This document shows positions 1-12,906 of a DNA stretch of 64,000 nucleotides, one piece after another. Each line of letters starts with the position of its first letter. Positions within the stretch are counted from its first letter, which is position 1. The DNA lies in NCBI RefSeq assembly GCF_017315725.1, contig NZ_JAFLRG010000002.1:1178001-1242000 (forward strand). The letters run 5' to 3'. Below the pieces are notes generated by a model. The model did no database searches and was not told the DNA's origin. It saw nothing but the letters and a program-made list of their open reading frames with translations. This stretch comes from Trinickia acidisoli. GTDB lineage: Bacteria > Pseudomonadota > Gammaproteobacteria > Burkholderiales > Burkholderiaceae. Position numbers and translations under genes: made by a program.

Positions 1-2324
<2,324 letters not shown>

Positions 2325-2690
2325 CTATAACGAGAGCGTCTCGCGGCCAGAGTTAGCGCTTTAGCGCTTACTCTGGGCTCGCCCCCTTGCGGGGCACCTA
2401 GAAGGTACCACCTACGGGGTTAGAACCACTCGCACTACAGGTTTGAGTTCTCGCGTTGTGCCGTATTCCAAGTCATCTTTCGATCACTTTTCATACTTGA
2501 TACAATCACTACCCATCGATATCTTCCACGTCCATCTCATAGACGCTTCCAATATCCATTACTACTTCTTCCAGATTGTTAAAGATCGACAGCCGACTCG
2601 GACTACTTCAGTCGCTCTGACTGGCTCAATCGCCAATGACAAAGACTCTTCCTGCGCAACGCCTTGCGCCGAACCCTTGTCATTGGTGGT
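2325..2690 (-). other. tRNA-Ala to 23S spacer of the rrn operon
   Basis: This 366-base stretch of precursor rRNA holds no gene. It contains the boxA-like antitermination element listed separately and sequence near 2325-2400 expected to pair in the 23S processing stem. I see no further tRNA in it. Confidence 0.8.
2571..2587 (-). promoter_or_regulatory. boxA-like antitermination element before 23S
   Basis: The minus strand reads GATCTTTAACAATCTGG, very close to the boxA core (CTTTAACAA) that binds NusB/S10 in rrn spacers. It lies in the expected place between tRNA-Ala and 23S. A related copy precedes 16S. Confidence 0.7.
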
Positions 2691-2766
2691 TGGTGGAGGC
2701 AGACGGGATCGAACCGACGACCCCCTGCTTGCAAAGCAGGTGCTCTCCCAGCTGAGCTATGCCCCC
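2691..2766 (-). tRNA. tRNA-Ala (anticodon TGC)
   Basis: 76 bases on the minus strand with an encoded CCA end. The acceptor stem starts GGGGGCA, the anticodon loop is TTTGCAA, and the T-loop is GTTCGATCC. It is the second tRNA of the 16S-23S spacer, as in most Burkholderiaceae rrn operons. Confidence 0.97.
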
Positions 2767-2827
2767 TCACTCAGTACAGACACAGACAGCCCACCTCTTC
2801 GATGAGCTCCCCAGGGGCGCAGACATA

Positions 2828-2904
2828 TGGTGGGTCTGGTTGGATTCGAACCAACGACCCCCGCCTTATCAAGACGGTGCTCTAACCAACTGAGCTACAG
2901 ACCC
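2828..2904 (-). tRNA. tRNA-Ile (anticodon GAT)
   Basis: 77 bases on the minus strand with an encoded CCA end. It begins GGGTCTGTAGCTCAG, has anticodon loop TTGATAA and T-loop GTTCGAATCC. It sits 61 bases before tRNA-Ala in the spacer. Confidence 0.97.
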
Positions 2905-2967
2905 CTGAGTCTGTCTTGATCTACAGCCGATAAGCGTGAGCGCTCAACCTTGAACACGTCAGCTCGA

Positions 2968-4498
<1,531 letters not shown>

Positions 4499-4689
4499 CA
4501 ATGCCTGTTACTGTTTTCGATTCACGTAGTTGCCTACGTCTTGAATCGGTCGCTCACTCAACGTACTGACAGGTCGAATCCATCTCTCGATGAACCCTAC
4601 CTCAATACTGTGTGAGACTTGATACTTTCGCTTTCGGCCAGGCCCGAAGACCCAACCTCGCGCTCGCCATCAAGCGCCCACACTTATCG

Positions 4690-4711
4690 GCTGTAAATTT
4701 TTAAAGATCGC
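4690..4711 (-). promoter_or_regulatory. boxA-like element in the rrn leader
   Basis: The minus strand reads GCGATCTTTAAAAATTTACAG about 190 bases before 16S. It resembles the boxA antiterminator and the spacer copy at 2571-2587. It lies between the promoter and 16S, where Nus-factor antitermination signals normally sit. Confidence 0.55.
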
Positions 4712-4793
4712 GTCGCTCAACCAACAGCGCCAGAACAACCACCCTTCCAGCACCGACCGTCTTGCGTTGCTGCGTCAGCAGCAGAGAAACGAG

Positions 4794-4822
4794 ATTATGC
4801 AGAACCTTGCACATACCGTCAA
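4794..4822 (-). promoter_or_regulatory. rrn promoter (sigma70 type)
   Basis: On the minus strand TTGACG (4817-4822) is followed after exactly 17 bases by CATAAT (4794-4799). An AAAAAA run lies just upstream of the -35, as expected for an UP element. Just downstream of the predicted start is a short GCTGC/GCAGC inverted repeat. The predicted transcript runs through boxA into 16S. No second promoter of similar quality was found in the leader. Confidence 0.8.
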
Positions 4823-5173
4823 CTGTTTTTTAGCACTCGCGCTATCGAACCGTCGCCGTCGGAGCCTGGCGCAAACCCTCGCGCAGCAAGACTCCATCCA
4901 CTCCTCGCTTCTCTCTCGCGCCGTCTATCGACCGACGCGAAGGGCGCAATTCTATGCACCTTCCGCAGGCCGCGCAAGCGGAAATTTTCCATCGGCCTCA
5001 CATGCTCGTCGGTGCGCATGTGGCAACCGAGCATGCGGCAACGAGCGTACCGAGACGCTTGACGGCAACATGCGCTTGCGGGTTCCATACGGGCTCCGCC
5101 CGTTAGCACAGCAGAGAGCAGAGCGCGCGGCGGTGAGGCCTCTCGCACGCCTATCGGTCTACGAAAATACCCA
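4823..5173. other. Intergenic region between rrn promoter and glsA
   Basis: 351 bases between the rrn promoter (minus) and glsA (plus). It should hold upstream activating sequence for rrn and the glsA promoter. I could not identify a convincing plus-strand promoter. The open frame across 4767-5177 has no family resemblance and overlaps the rrn promoter, so it is not called. Confidence 0.5.
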
Positions 5174-6100
5174 ATGAACCATCAGCCGAACTACACGCTC
5201 ATCCTCGAGCAGATTTATCGCGACATCGACCCGTGGCGAACGAAAGGGCGCGTCGCCAACTACATCCCCGAACTCGCCAAGGTGCCCGCGGAACGCTTCG
5301 GCATGGCCGTCGTCACGTTGAACGGCGAAGTGTTTACGGTCGGCGATGCCCAAGCGCGATTCTCGATTCAAAGCATCTCGAAGCTGTTCGCGTGCACGCT
5401 CGCATTCCAATTGCTCGGCGACGCGCTGTGGGAACGCGTCGGGCGTGAACCGTCGGGCACCGCGTTCAACTCGCTCGTCCAACTCGAAACCGAGCGCGGC
5501 CTGCCTCGCAATCCGTTCATCAATGCAGGGGCACTTGTCGTCACCGACGTGCTTAGCCGTCGCTTCGTGGGCGCCGAGACAGCACTCGTGCAATTCGTGC
5601 GGCGGTTGTCCGGCGCGTCGGACATCGATTACGACTCGCGCGTCGCGCACTCGGAACTGCAGCACGCCGAGCGCAACCGTGCGATGGCGCATTTCATCGC
5701 GAGCTTCGGCAATCTGCAAATGCCGCCGGAAACCGTCGTCGATGCCTATTGCCGTCAATGCGCCATCGAAATGAACTGCGTCGAGCTTGCGCGCGCCGCG
5801 CTGTTTCTCGCCAACGGCGGCGTATCGCCCGCCACGCAGGAGCGAATCCTCGATTCGAGTTCGGCCAAGCGCCTATCGGCGTTGATGCTGACGTGCGGCA
5901 CCTACGACGCCGCCGGCGACTTCGTTTATCGCGTGGGCCTTCCGGCCAAGAGCGGTGTCGGCGGTGGCGTTCTTGCCGTTCTGCCCGGGGAGATGGCCGT
6001 GTGCGTTTGGTCGCCGGGGCTCGATGCCAATGGCAATTCGCTCGCCGGCACACTCGCCTTGGAGTGGTTGACGACCTACTCAGGGCGATCGATCTTTTGA
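5174..6100 (+). CDS. glsA: Glutaminase
   Basis: Hydrolyses L-glutamine to glutamate and ammonia in the cytoplasm. At 308 residues it has the length of the serine-dependent, beta-lactamase-like glutaminase family. Visible family features are the S-x-x-K catalytic motif (SISK, near residue 60), the NPFINAGAL segment and the C-terminal KSGVGGG loop that closes the active site. The ATG at 5174 matches the usual N-terminus, though the ribosome-binding site is weak. It is transcribed away from the rrn operon and is not obviously co-transcribed with anything else. Confidence 0.94.
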   Translation: MNHQPNYTLILEQIYRDIDPWRTKGRVANYIPELAKVPAERFGMAVVTLNGEVFTVGDAQARFSIQSISKLFACTLAFQLLGDALWERVGREPSGTAFNSLVQLETERGLPRNPFINAGALVVTDVLSRRFVGAETALVQFVRRLSGASDIDYDSRVAHSELQHAERNRAMAHFIASFGNLQMPPETVVDAYCRQCAIEMNCVELARAALFLANGGVSPATQERILDSSSAKRLSALMLTCGTYDAAGDFVYRVGLPAKSGVGGGVLAVLPGEMAVCVWSPGLDANGNSLAGTLALEWLTTYSGRSIF

Positions 6101-6400
6101 AGCACCGAGAGGCTGCACGACTGATCCGGCCAACGGCGACAAATTGACATCGACGCGCACCCGCCTCATGGTTCGGACGGGCATAACATCGAAGTGGTTT
6201 ACCGCGAACCCAAAACCTAACCTTGCCGTCGAGAAGACGTCGGCGGCGCGGCGCTCGCCTGCTTGTTCCATGCGAACGCTTAACGAAACACTCAACGCTT
6301 CGGCGTCTTAACTCAATATCGTAGGTATTTACCCTAGCGCAGAATACTAACTCGTTGCTGCGGAACGTCGCGGCCAACTTCAAGTTAGAAGGGTAAGAAC

Positions 6401-6670
6401 ATGAACTTTTCGATCAAAGCCGCTTTCGTCACCGCCGTTGCCCTGATTCCGGCACTCGCATTCGCCCAGTCTAATGGGCCTCTCACGCGCGAGCAGGTTC
6501 GCGCGGAACTCGTACAACTCGAAAAGGCCGGCTACAACCCACTCTCGGATTGCTCAGGGGACTGCCCGGGAAGCCTGCGGCGTGCCGAGGCCGTCATCGC
6601 TCAACAACAGAACAACGCATACTCGGGTTACGGGCCCGCCATGACTGGCACCGGACAATCCGGGAAATGA
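6401..6670 (+). CDS. DUF4148 family small exported protein
   Basis: An 89-residue protein with a clear signal peptide (lysine near the start, hydrophobic core, AFA-Q cleavage site near residue 22). The mature part carries the LTREQVRAEL-x-QLEKAGYNP pattern typical of DUF4148, a family abundant in Burkholderia and relatives with no established function. An AGAAGGG ribosome-binding site precedes the ATG. Two cysteines (DCSGDC) in the short mature chain could form a disulfide. It stands alone, 300 bases after glsA, and the upstream gap shows no other feature. Confidence 0.8.
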   Translation: MNFSIKAAFVTAVALIPALAFAQSNGPLTREQVRAELVQLEKAGYNPLSDCSGDCPGSLRRAEAVIAQQQNNAYSGYGPAMTGTGQSGK

Positions 6671-7031
6671 GTCAGAGGCATTCCAGCCGCTGCACGGCAC
6701 GAACGGAATAGGTCAACCGCTTTTGCGTGGTCAATCCGTTCAACCCGCTCAATGTAGCGGCGAGAATGCCCATTCTTTTCCCATTGATTGGCTCTTTCCG
6801 CGATGCTTCGTCGATCGGCCGCAAAATCGCTCGCATCATTGCGCACGTGGCCGGCAAGCGACACTTCAAACGTACGGCATGGAATGGGCGGGTTCGGCAG
6901 TCGTTCTTTTGGCGCCTACGCTCACTTCCGAACGCAGCGGTTAGCGAACCCGCGTGAATCGTCCTAATCTTTAAGCGTCAGGACAGCTTTTCCGCCGGCG
7001 GCGACGCACTCGCAGGCGTCGACTGAAAACG
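6671..7031. other. Intergenic region, no feature recognised
   Basis: 361 bases between the DUF4148 gene and the NfeD gene. Short open frames exist on both strands but have no start signal or family resemblance, and I see no RNA gene or strong hairpin. The promoter for the NfeD-slipin pair is presumably here. Confidence 0.4.
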
Positions 7032-8510
7032 ATGAACATCCATCCGTTGCCGCGAATCGCGTCGACTCGCCAACCGCGCCCGCCCGCGTGGCTGCGCCTA
7101 TGGCTTTATCGCTGCATCGCCATGCTCGTCGCGCTCGCTGCCTGTACGGCGGCCGCCAAGGCAACGCCGGTCGGCAACGTGGTCGTCATTCCAGTCGCCG
7201 GTGCGATCGGCCCCGCCAGCGCCGATTTCATTACGCGCTCGCTCGCGCGCGCCGTAAGGGAAAACGCCCAATTGGCAGTCATCGAGCTCGACACGCCGGG
7301 CGGGCTCGATACGTCGATGCGGCAAATCATCAAGGCCATACTGGCCTCGCCCGTGCCCGTCGCCGCGTTCATCGCACCGGGCGGCGCACGCGCCGCGAGC
7401 GCAGGCACCTATATTGTCTATGCTTGCCACATCGCGGCGATGGCGCCGGGTACCAACCTCGGCGCGGCCACGCCGATCCAGCTCGGCGGCCCTGGGATCG
7501 CATCGCCCGAACCCAAGAACCCAAGCGAACATGACAAAGGCACGGCTTCGGCGCCGCTGGCCACCGATACGCAATCGACCGAAACACGCAAGCAAATCGA
7601 CGATGCGGCCGCCTATATCCGCGGGCTTGCCCAACTACGCGGGCGCAATGTCGCATGGGCCGAGCGTGCCGTCCGCGAAGCCGTCAGCTTGTCGGCCAAT
7701 GAAGCGCTGGCTCAAAACGTCATCGATCTCAAGGCGCGCGACGTGCCCGATCTGTTGAACGAGCTCGACGGGCGCACCGTCGAAACCGCAACCGGCGCAC
7801 ACAAGTTGGCGACCGCGCGCGCTCGCATCGTGACGCTCGAACCCGATTGGCGCAGCCACTTCCTCGCCGTCGTAACGGATCCCAACGTCGCGCTGATCCT
7901 GATGACGATCGGCATGTATGGGCTCTTTTTCGAATTCGCGAACCCCGGCTTCGTGCTGCCCGGCGTCGCCGGCGCAATTTGCCTACTGGTCGGCCTGTTT
8001 GCGCTGCAATTGCTGCCTATCAGCTACACAGGCTTGGCGCTGATCTTTCTCGGCATCGCGTTTCTCATCGCGGAAGCCTTCCTGCCGACGTTCGGCACGC
8101 TCGGCTTCGGGGGGATCATCGCGTTCGCCGCGGGTGCGCTGATGCTGATCGACACCGATACACCCGGCTACGGCGTGCCGCTACCGATGATCGCCGCCAT
8201 CTCGGCCGCCAGCGCCGTGTTCGTCTTCTTCGTCTCGAGCTTCGCATATCGGGCGCGGCGACGGCCCGTTGCGACCGGCGGCGAAGCGCTCGTCGGTAGC
8301 CTCGGCGAGATCATCGATGCCGCGCTCGTGCCAGCCGAAGGCCAAGCGGAAAACGCAAGCGTCGGCTGGGCGCGCGTCCACGGCGAGCGCTGGCGCGTGT
8401 GCGCAGCAGCGCCTCTCGCGGCGGGCGCACACGTGCGCGTCACGGGCCGACACGGGCTCACGCTCGACGTCGTGCCGATAGAAGAGCCAAAACAAGGAGT
8501 GTCGCCATGA
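7032..8510 (+). CDS. NfeD-family membrane serine protease
   Basis: A 492-residue inner-membrane protein of the long NfeD class, which pairs with slipins in membrane quality control. The N-terminus has a hydrophobic signal segment. The ClpP-like domain (about residues 45-240) shows LDTPGG-x-D and ASAGTYI, whose serine is the nucleophile, and a lysine in the RKQIDDAAAYIRGLA segment fits the Ser/Lys dyad. Several transmembrane helices (about 275-400) and a C-terminal OB-fold NfeD domain follow. Its TGA overlaps the ATG of the slipin gene (ATGA), so the two are translationally coupled. The ribosome-binding site is weak. Confidence 0.9.
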   Translation: MNIHPLPRIASTRQPRPPAWLRLWLYRCIAMLVALAACTAAAKATPVGNVVVIPVAGAIGPASADFITRSLARAVRENAQLAVIELDTPGGLDTSMRQIIKAILASPVPVAAFIAPGGARAASAGTYIVYACHIAAMAPGTNLGAATPIQLGGPGIASPEPKNPSEHDKGTASAPLATDTQSTETRKQIDDAAAYIRGLAQLRGRNVAWAERAVREAVSLSANEALAQNVIDLKARDVPDLLNELDGRTVETATGAHKLATARARIVTLEPDWRSHFLAVVTDPNVALILMTIGMYGLFFEFANPGFVLPGVAGAICLLVGLFALQLLPISYTGLALIFLGIAFLIAEAFLPTFGTLGFGGIIAFAAGALMLIDTDTPGYGVPLPMIAAISAASAVFVFFVSSFAYRARRRPVATGGEALVGSLGEIIDAALVPAEGQAENASVGWARVHGERWRVCAAAPLAAGAHVRVTGRHGLTLDVVPIEEPKQGVSP

Positions 8511-9262
8511 TCGGATTCACTTTCGGCTTCGGTACTATCCTGTTCCTGATCGCGATCGTCCTCATCGCCTCCTCGGTCCGCATCTTTCGCGAATACGAGC
8601 GCGGCGTCGTCTTCTTGCTCGGCCGCTTCTGGAAGGTTAAGGGCCCGGGCCTCGTGCTGATCGCTCCGATCGTGCAGCAAGCCGTGCGCATCGATCTGCG
8701 CACGATCGTATTCGACGTACCGCCGCAAGACGTCATCACGCGCGACAACGTTTCCGTGAAAGTCAATGCCGTGGTGTACTTTCGCGTCGTCGACCCCGAG
8801 AAGGCCGTCATTCAAGTCGCCCGCTACTTCGAGGCAACGAGCCAGCTTTCCCAGACGACGCTGCGCGCGGTACTCGGCAAACACGAACTCGATGCGCTGC
8901 TCGCCGAACGGGAGCAATTGAACGCCGACATTCAAAAAACGCTCGACGCCCAAACGGACGCATGGGGCATCAAGGTCTCGAACGTGGAGATCAAACACGT
9001 CGACATCAACGAGTCGATGATTCGCGCGATCGCTCGGCAAGCGGAAGCGGAGCGGGAACGGCGGGCCAAAGTCATCCACGCCGACGGCGAACTGCAAGCG
9101 TCGCAAAAGCTGTTGCAAGCGGCTCAAACGTTGGCGCAGGAACCTCAGGCCATGCAATTGCGCTACCTCCAGACGCTAACGACGATCGCCGCCGACAAGA
9201 ACTCCACGATCGTTTTCCCGCTCCCCATCGAACTGTTGAGCGGCCTGATCAATCGACGCTGA
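8507..9262 (+). CDS. Slipin (stomatin/prohibitin-like SPFH protein)
   Basis: A 251-residue membrane scaffold of the SPFH family. It has one N-terminal membrane segment (residues 1-20), then the stomatin domain with YERGVVF-LGRF and RAVLGKHELDALL, and a C-terminal coiled-coil region rich in Glu/Arg. The ATG at 8507 overlaps the stop of the NfeD gene and is preceded by AAGGAG (8494-8499), which argues against longer upstream starts. In characterised pairs the NfeD protease cleaves the C-terminus of its slipin; here that function is inferred from the operon structure. Confidence 0.92.
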   Translation: MIGFTFGFGTILFLIAIVLIASSVRIFREYERGVVFLLGRFWKVKGPGLVLIAPIVQQAVRIDLRTIVFDVPPQDVITRDNVSVKVNAVVYFRVVDPEKAVIQVARYFEATSQLSQTTLRAVLGKHELDALLAEREQLNADIQKTLDAQTDAWGIKVSNVEIKHVDINESMIRAIARQAEAERERRAKVIHADGELQASQKLLQAAQTLAQEPQAMQLRYLQTLTTIAADKNSTIVFPLPIELLSGLINRR

Positions 9263-9456
9263 ATCCCTAGCGCCGCGGCGCACGCGCGGCAGGGCCGTAC
9301 GGGCGTCATGCACCGCGCGTGATGAGCGCCGATAGATAGGCGGCCTAGGGTAGCGCCGGCAAATGGTCGCTATTACACTGTGCGGCCGGTTTGCGAATAG
9401 GTGCTGTCGTATTCAGCGCAGCTAAACCCAGCGGTACTCGACCGGCATCGAACCTC

Positions 9457-10785
9457 ATGGAACAAGTCAAAACACTTCCGCTCATGGAATCAGTCAAACG
9501 CTATTTCGGCTTCGACGAAGCCGGCACCGATCTGCGCACGGAAATACTGGCCGGCGTGACGACGTTTCTTACGATGGCTTACATCATCTTCGTCAACCCC
9601 GCGATTCTCGGAGACGCGGGAATGCCGAAAGATGCCGTATTCGTCGCCACCTGTCTGGTGGCGGCCATCGCTACGCTGATCATGGGCCTTTACGCGAACT
9701 ACCCGATCGCCTGCGCCCCCGGCATGGGTTTGAACGCCTATTTCGCCTATACCGTCGTCAAAGGCATGGGCTTCACCTGGGAAGCCGCGCTCGGCGCCGT
9801 CTTTATTTCGGGGTGCCTGTTCTTGCTCGTCACGCTGGTGGGCGTACGCGAGATGATCGTCAACGGAATACCGCGCTCGATCCGCGCCGCCATCACCGGC
9901 GGCATCGGGCTATTTCTCGCCATCATTTCGCTGAAGACGGCCGGCATCGTCGTCGGCGACTCCGCTACGCTCGTTACACTCGGCAATCTGCGCAAGCCCG
10001 ACGTCGCGCTCGCGACGATCGGCTTCTTCGCCATCGTGACGCTCGACTTCCTGCGTGTGCGGGGCGCAATCCTGATCGGTATTCTCGGCGTCACCGTCCT
10101 GTCGTTCTTTTTCGGCGGAAACCAGTTTCACGGCGTCGTCTCGGCGCCCCCTTCGATCGTTCCCACGCTCTTTCACCTCGATATCCGCGCTGCCCTTTCA
10201 ACGGGGATCCTCAACGTCGTGCTCGTGTTCTTCCTCGTCGAATTGTTCGACGCCACCGGCACGCTGATGGGCGTAGCCAATCGGGCCGGCCTGCTCGTCG
10301 AGGGGAAGATGAACCGCTTGAACAAGGCGCTGCTCGCCGATAGCACGGCCATCGTCGCGGGCTCGCTGCTCGGCACGTCGTCCACCACGGCTTATATCGA
10401 AAGCGCGTCGGGCGTGCAGGCGGGCGGCCGCACGGGCGTGACAGCCGTCACCGTCGCGGTGCTATTCCTGGCGAGTCTGTTCATCGCGCCGCTGGCCGGC
10501 GTCGTGCCGGCCTATGCCACCGCGCCCGCACTGCTCTATGTGTCGTGCTTGATGCTGCGCGAACTGGCCGATCTGCCGTGGGACGACGCGACCGAAGTCG
10601 TACCTGCCGTGCTGACCGCGCTGCTGATGCCGTTCACCTATTCGATCGCCAACGGCGTCGCATTCGGCTTCATCACGTATGCAGGCCTGAAGCTCTTCAC
10701 GGGACGGGCTCGTCAAGTCAAACCGATCGTCTGGATCATCGCCGCTATCTTTCTGTTCCGCTTCTTCTATCTAGGCGGGGGATAG
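9457..10785 (+). CDS. NCS2-family purine permease (AzgA-like)
   Basis: A polytopic inner-membrane transporter of about 440 residues, most similar in pattern to the AzgA/PbuG branch of proton-coupled hypoxanthine/guanine/adenine permeases. It shows the early TEILAGVTTFLTMAYI segment, NPAIL, the CAPGMGLNAYFAY motif and the STTAYIESASG motif, all typical of this branch. The start is uncertain: ATG 9457 or ATG 9484 both fit, and neither has a strong ribosome-binding site. The gene ends 2 bases from the convergent DUF1488 gene. The exact purine substrate cannot be read from the sequence. Confidence 0.9.
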   Translation: MEQVKTLPLMESVKRYFGFDEAGTDLRTEILAGVTTFLTMAYIIFVNPAILGDAGMPKDAVFVATCLVAAIATLIMGLYANYPIACAPGMGLNAYFAYTVVKGMGFTWEAALGAVFISGCLFLLVTLVGVREMIVNGIPRSIRAAITGGIGLFLAIISLKTAGIVVGDSATLVTLGNLRKPDVALATIGFFAIVTLDFLRVRGAILIGILGVTVLSFFFGGNQFHGVVSAPPSIVPTLFHLDIRAALSTGILNVVLVFFLVELFDATGTLMGVANRAGLLVEGKMNRLNKALLADSTAIVAGSLLGTSSTTAYIESASGVQAGGRTGVTAVTVAVLFLASLFIAPLAGVVPAYATAPALLYVSCLMLRELADLPWDDATEVVPAVLTALLMPFTYSIANGVAFGFITYAGLKLFTGRARQVKPIVWIIAAIFLFRFFYLGGG

Positions 10786-10787
10786 CG

Positions 10788-11078
10788 TTATGCGCCGGCG
10801 TTCGCTTCGTAGAACCTGACGTAGCCGCTGCGCAGCGTCATGCATTGGCCGCTGGTTTCCGACAACAGCCTGCGTGTCGCCGCCTCGATCCGCGTTCGAT
10901 GCGCATCGAACGCGCCGACCACGTCCTCGAGCCTCGGCGAAGCGGCACCGAAGTGGTCCTCGAGCGCTTCCGCCGTGATGCTGCACCAGACGCGCTCGCC
11001 GTTGACGAGCGCGGGAAACGCCACTTTCAGCTCGCGCCCCGAGTACTCGGGCGCTTCTTTCGGAAAACTGATCTGCAT
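10788..11078 (-). CDS. DUF1488 family protein
   Basis: A 96-residue soluble protein of unknown function. The pattern F-P-x-E-x-P-x-Y near the start, V-x-F-x-A-x-V-x-G-x-x-V in the middle and SITAEALEDHFGA agree with DUF1488, which is common in Burkholderiales. The ATG follows AAAGGC. It is tail to tail with the purine permease gene, and no operon partner is visible. Function not assigned. Confidence 0.75.
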   Translation of the reverse strand: MQISFPKEAPEYSGRELKVAFPALVNGERVWCSITAEALEDHFGAASPRLEDVVGAFDAHRTRIEAATRRLLSETSGQCMTLRSGYVRFYEANAGA

Positions 11079-11362
11079 GGTATTCGCCTTTGCCGTGACG
11101 AAAACACCGCGCCGAGTGGGAGTGCTTCCTTCTTGCTGGAAGCGCGGACTACCGGCGAAAAACGAACCCTCTGTCTACGCCGATTGCATTCACTTTAGAA
11201 CGTTTGCGGCGACGAGCAAGTTTTCCTTGGAATCGACGGTTTATCCTCCATTTCTTCACACGAAAGGCGCGCCGGCATCGGAAAAAAGCGGAGGCGTGCG
11301 GTAAGCTCGCCGAAATACGCTCCACAATGCTGCCGATCTTTCAATGCCGGCCTCTGTCTGTC

Positions 11363-11683
11363 ATGACCGCACCGCTCAAAGCGCCTATCGTTCGCGTCGA
11401 ACCGCACGGGTACACGTTCGAGGCGCCCCCATCGCTCACGCTGCTCGAGGCCGCCGCGGCTGCTCAGGTAAGGCTTCCACGATCGTGCCGCAACGGCACC
11501 TGCCGCACGTGCCTATGCAAGCTCGTCTCGGGGCGTATCAGCTATCGCATCGAGTGGCCGGGCATCAGCCGCGAAGAAAAGAGCGACGGGTGGATCCTGC
11601 CTTGCGTCGCAACGGCCGATACCGATCTGGTCATCGACGTTCCGGACGCGGAGCCGATGCAGTCGGCCCCGATGCGCGTCTAG
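11363..11683 (+). CDS. Plant-type 2Fe-2S ferredoxin
   Basis: About 106 residues with one plant-type [2Fe-2S] domain. The ligand pattern is C-x4-C-x2-C (CRNGTCRTC) followed about 30 residues later by a fourth cysteine (LPCVA). It presumably carries electrons for an oxygenase or reductase, but none is adjacent. The ATG at 11363 gives the usual short N-terminus; an in-frame ATG at 11327 is possible. It is convergent with the binding-protein gene that ends at 11719. Confidence 0.85.
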   Translation: MTAPLKAPIVRVEPHGYTFEAPPSLTLLEAAAAAQVRLPRSCRNGTCRTCLCKLVSGRISYRIEWPGISREEKSDGWILPCVATADTDLVIDVPDAEPMQSAPMRV

Positions 11684-11718
11684 GATCGCCACGGGCACAC
11701 GGGCCGCTTTCGATTCCG

Positions 11719-12852
11719 CTACAACTGGACGACGTCCAGCAACATTTTCTTCCCGTCCTTATAGGAGAAGATCGAAATCGCGCCGTGACGGAGATCGCCC
11801 CGATCCGTAAACGTCGTTTCACCGATGACGCCCTTGTAGTCGGTGGCCGGCATAGCCGCCAGGATCTTCGCCGGATCAGTCGAATTCGCCCGTTTCATCG
11901 CGTCGACGATGATGTACACCGCATCGTAGGAAAAGGGGGCGTAGACCTGTAATGGTTGGTGAAAACGCAACTCGTATTTCTGCGCGAACCGAGCACCGCC
12001 GGGCATTTTCTCGAGCGCCATGCCGGCCTCCGAGCACACGATGTTGTCAGCGGCCGGGCCGGCAAGTTTCACGACGTCAGTCGAACAGACTCCGTCGCCG
12101 CCCAGAATCTTCGCTCGCACGCCCAACTGCCGCGCCTGTTTCGCGAACGGCCCGCCGGTTGCATCCATGCCGCCGTACATGATCGCGTCGGGATTCGCGC
12201 CCTTGATCTTCGTGACAATGGCGCGGAAGTCGACCGCCTTGTCGTTCGTCGCATCGCGCGACAACACTTTGATGCCGTCCGCCTTAGCCGCCTTTTCGAA
12301 TTCGTCGGCAAGACCTTGCCCATACGCCGTGGCGTCGTCGACGATCGCCACCGTCTTCACACCGAGGCTCTTCGCCGCGTAACTCGCCAACGCCGGGCCT
12401 TGCTGCGCATCGGTCGCCACGACGCGATAAGTCGTATTGAATCCTTGCTGCGTATACGCCGGGTTCGTTGCCGCCTGCGAGATCTCGACGATACCTGCAT
12501 CCTTGTAAATCCGCGACGCAGGGATGGACGTACCGGAGTTCAAATGACCCACCACACCAACGACCTTGTCGTCGACAAGTTTTTGCGCGACCTGAGTGGC
12601 GGTCTTGGGATCGCCCGCATCGTCTTGTGAATCGAGTTGCAGCGTCACGTGCTTTCCGCCTACCACCAGGCCCTTTGCATTGATTTCCTCGATGGCGAGC
12701 CGTGCGCCGTTCTCGCTGTCCTTGCCCAGATGGGCGATTGCGCCGGTCAGCGGCGCGACGTGACCGATTCGCACGATTTCATCGGCGCGAGCCGCGAAAG
12801 GATACGTAAAAGTCACGGCCAAAACCGTGCAGTACAGGGTATTTCGTTTCAT
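11719..12852 (-). CDS. ABC transporter substrate-binding protein, LivJ type
   Basis: A periplasmic type-I binding protein of about 377 residues, of the branched-chain amino acid/amide family. It has a signal peptide ending ARA-DE and then the conserved IGHVAPLTG-x-IAHLGKD-x-ENGA stretch and LVGHLNSG-like ligand loop (VVGHLNSGTS). GGAG lies 8 bases before the ATG at 12852, so this start is preferred over the ATG six bases upstream. No permease or ATPase gene is adjacent. It follows the ornithine cyclodeaminase gene on the same strand, so a substrate such as an amino acid or polyamine derivative is plausible, but this is inference. Confidence 0.88.
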   Translation of the reverse strand: MKRNTLYCTVLAVTFTYPFAARADEIVRIGHVAPLTGAIAHLGKDSENGARLAIEEINAKGLVVGGKHVTLQLDSQDDAGDPKTATQVAQKLVDDKVVGVVGHLNSGTSIPASRIYKDAGIVEISQAATNPAYTQQGFNTTYRVVATDAQQGPALASYAAKSLGVKTVAIVDDATAYGQGLADEFEKAAKADGIKVLSRDATNDKAVDFRAIVTKIKGANPDAIMYGGMDATGGPFAKQARQLGVRAKILGGDGVCSTDVVKLAGPAADNIVCSEAGMALEKMPGGARFAQKYELRFHQPLQVYAPFSYDAVYIIVDAMKRANSTDPAKILAAMPATDYKGVIGETTFTDRGDLRHGAISIFSYKDGKKMLLDVVQL

Positions 12853-12906
12853 CTCCATTTCTCCTCATGAAGCGCACGCGTGCGCCGTTTTCGTCTGCTT
12901 CTTACT

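Noticed and set aside
4767..5177. 136-residue plus-strand open frame before glsA
   Set aside because: It runs over the rrn promoter, has no family features, and ends inside the first codons of glsA. It is more likely non-coding.
9263..9456. GC-rich hairpin after the slipin gene as a terminator
   Set aside because: GCGCCGCGGCGC is short and lacks a T-run; not convincing enough to call.
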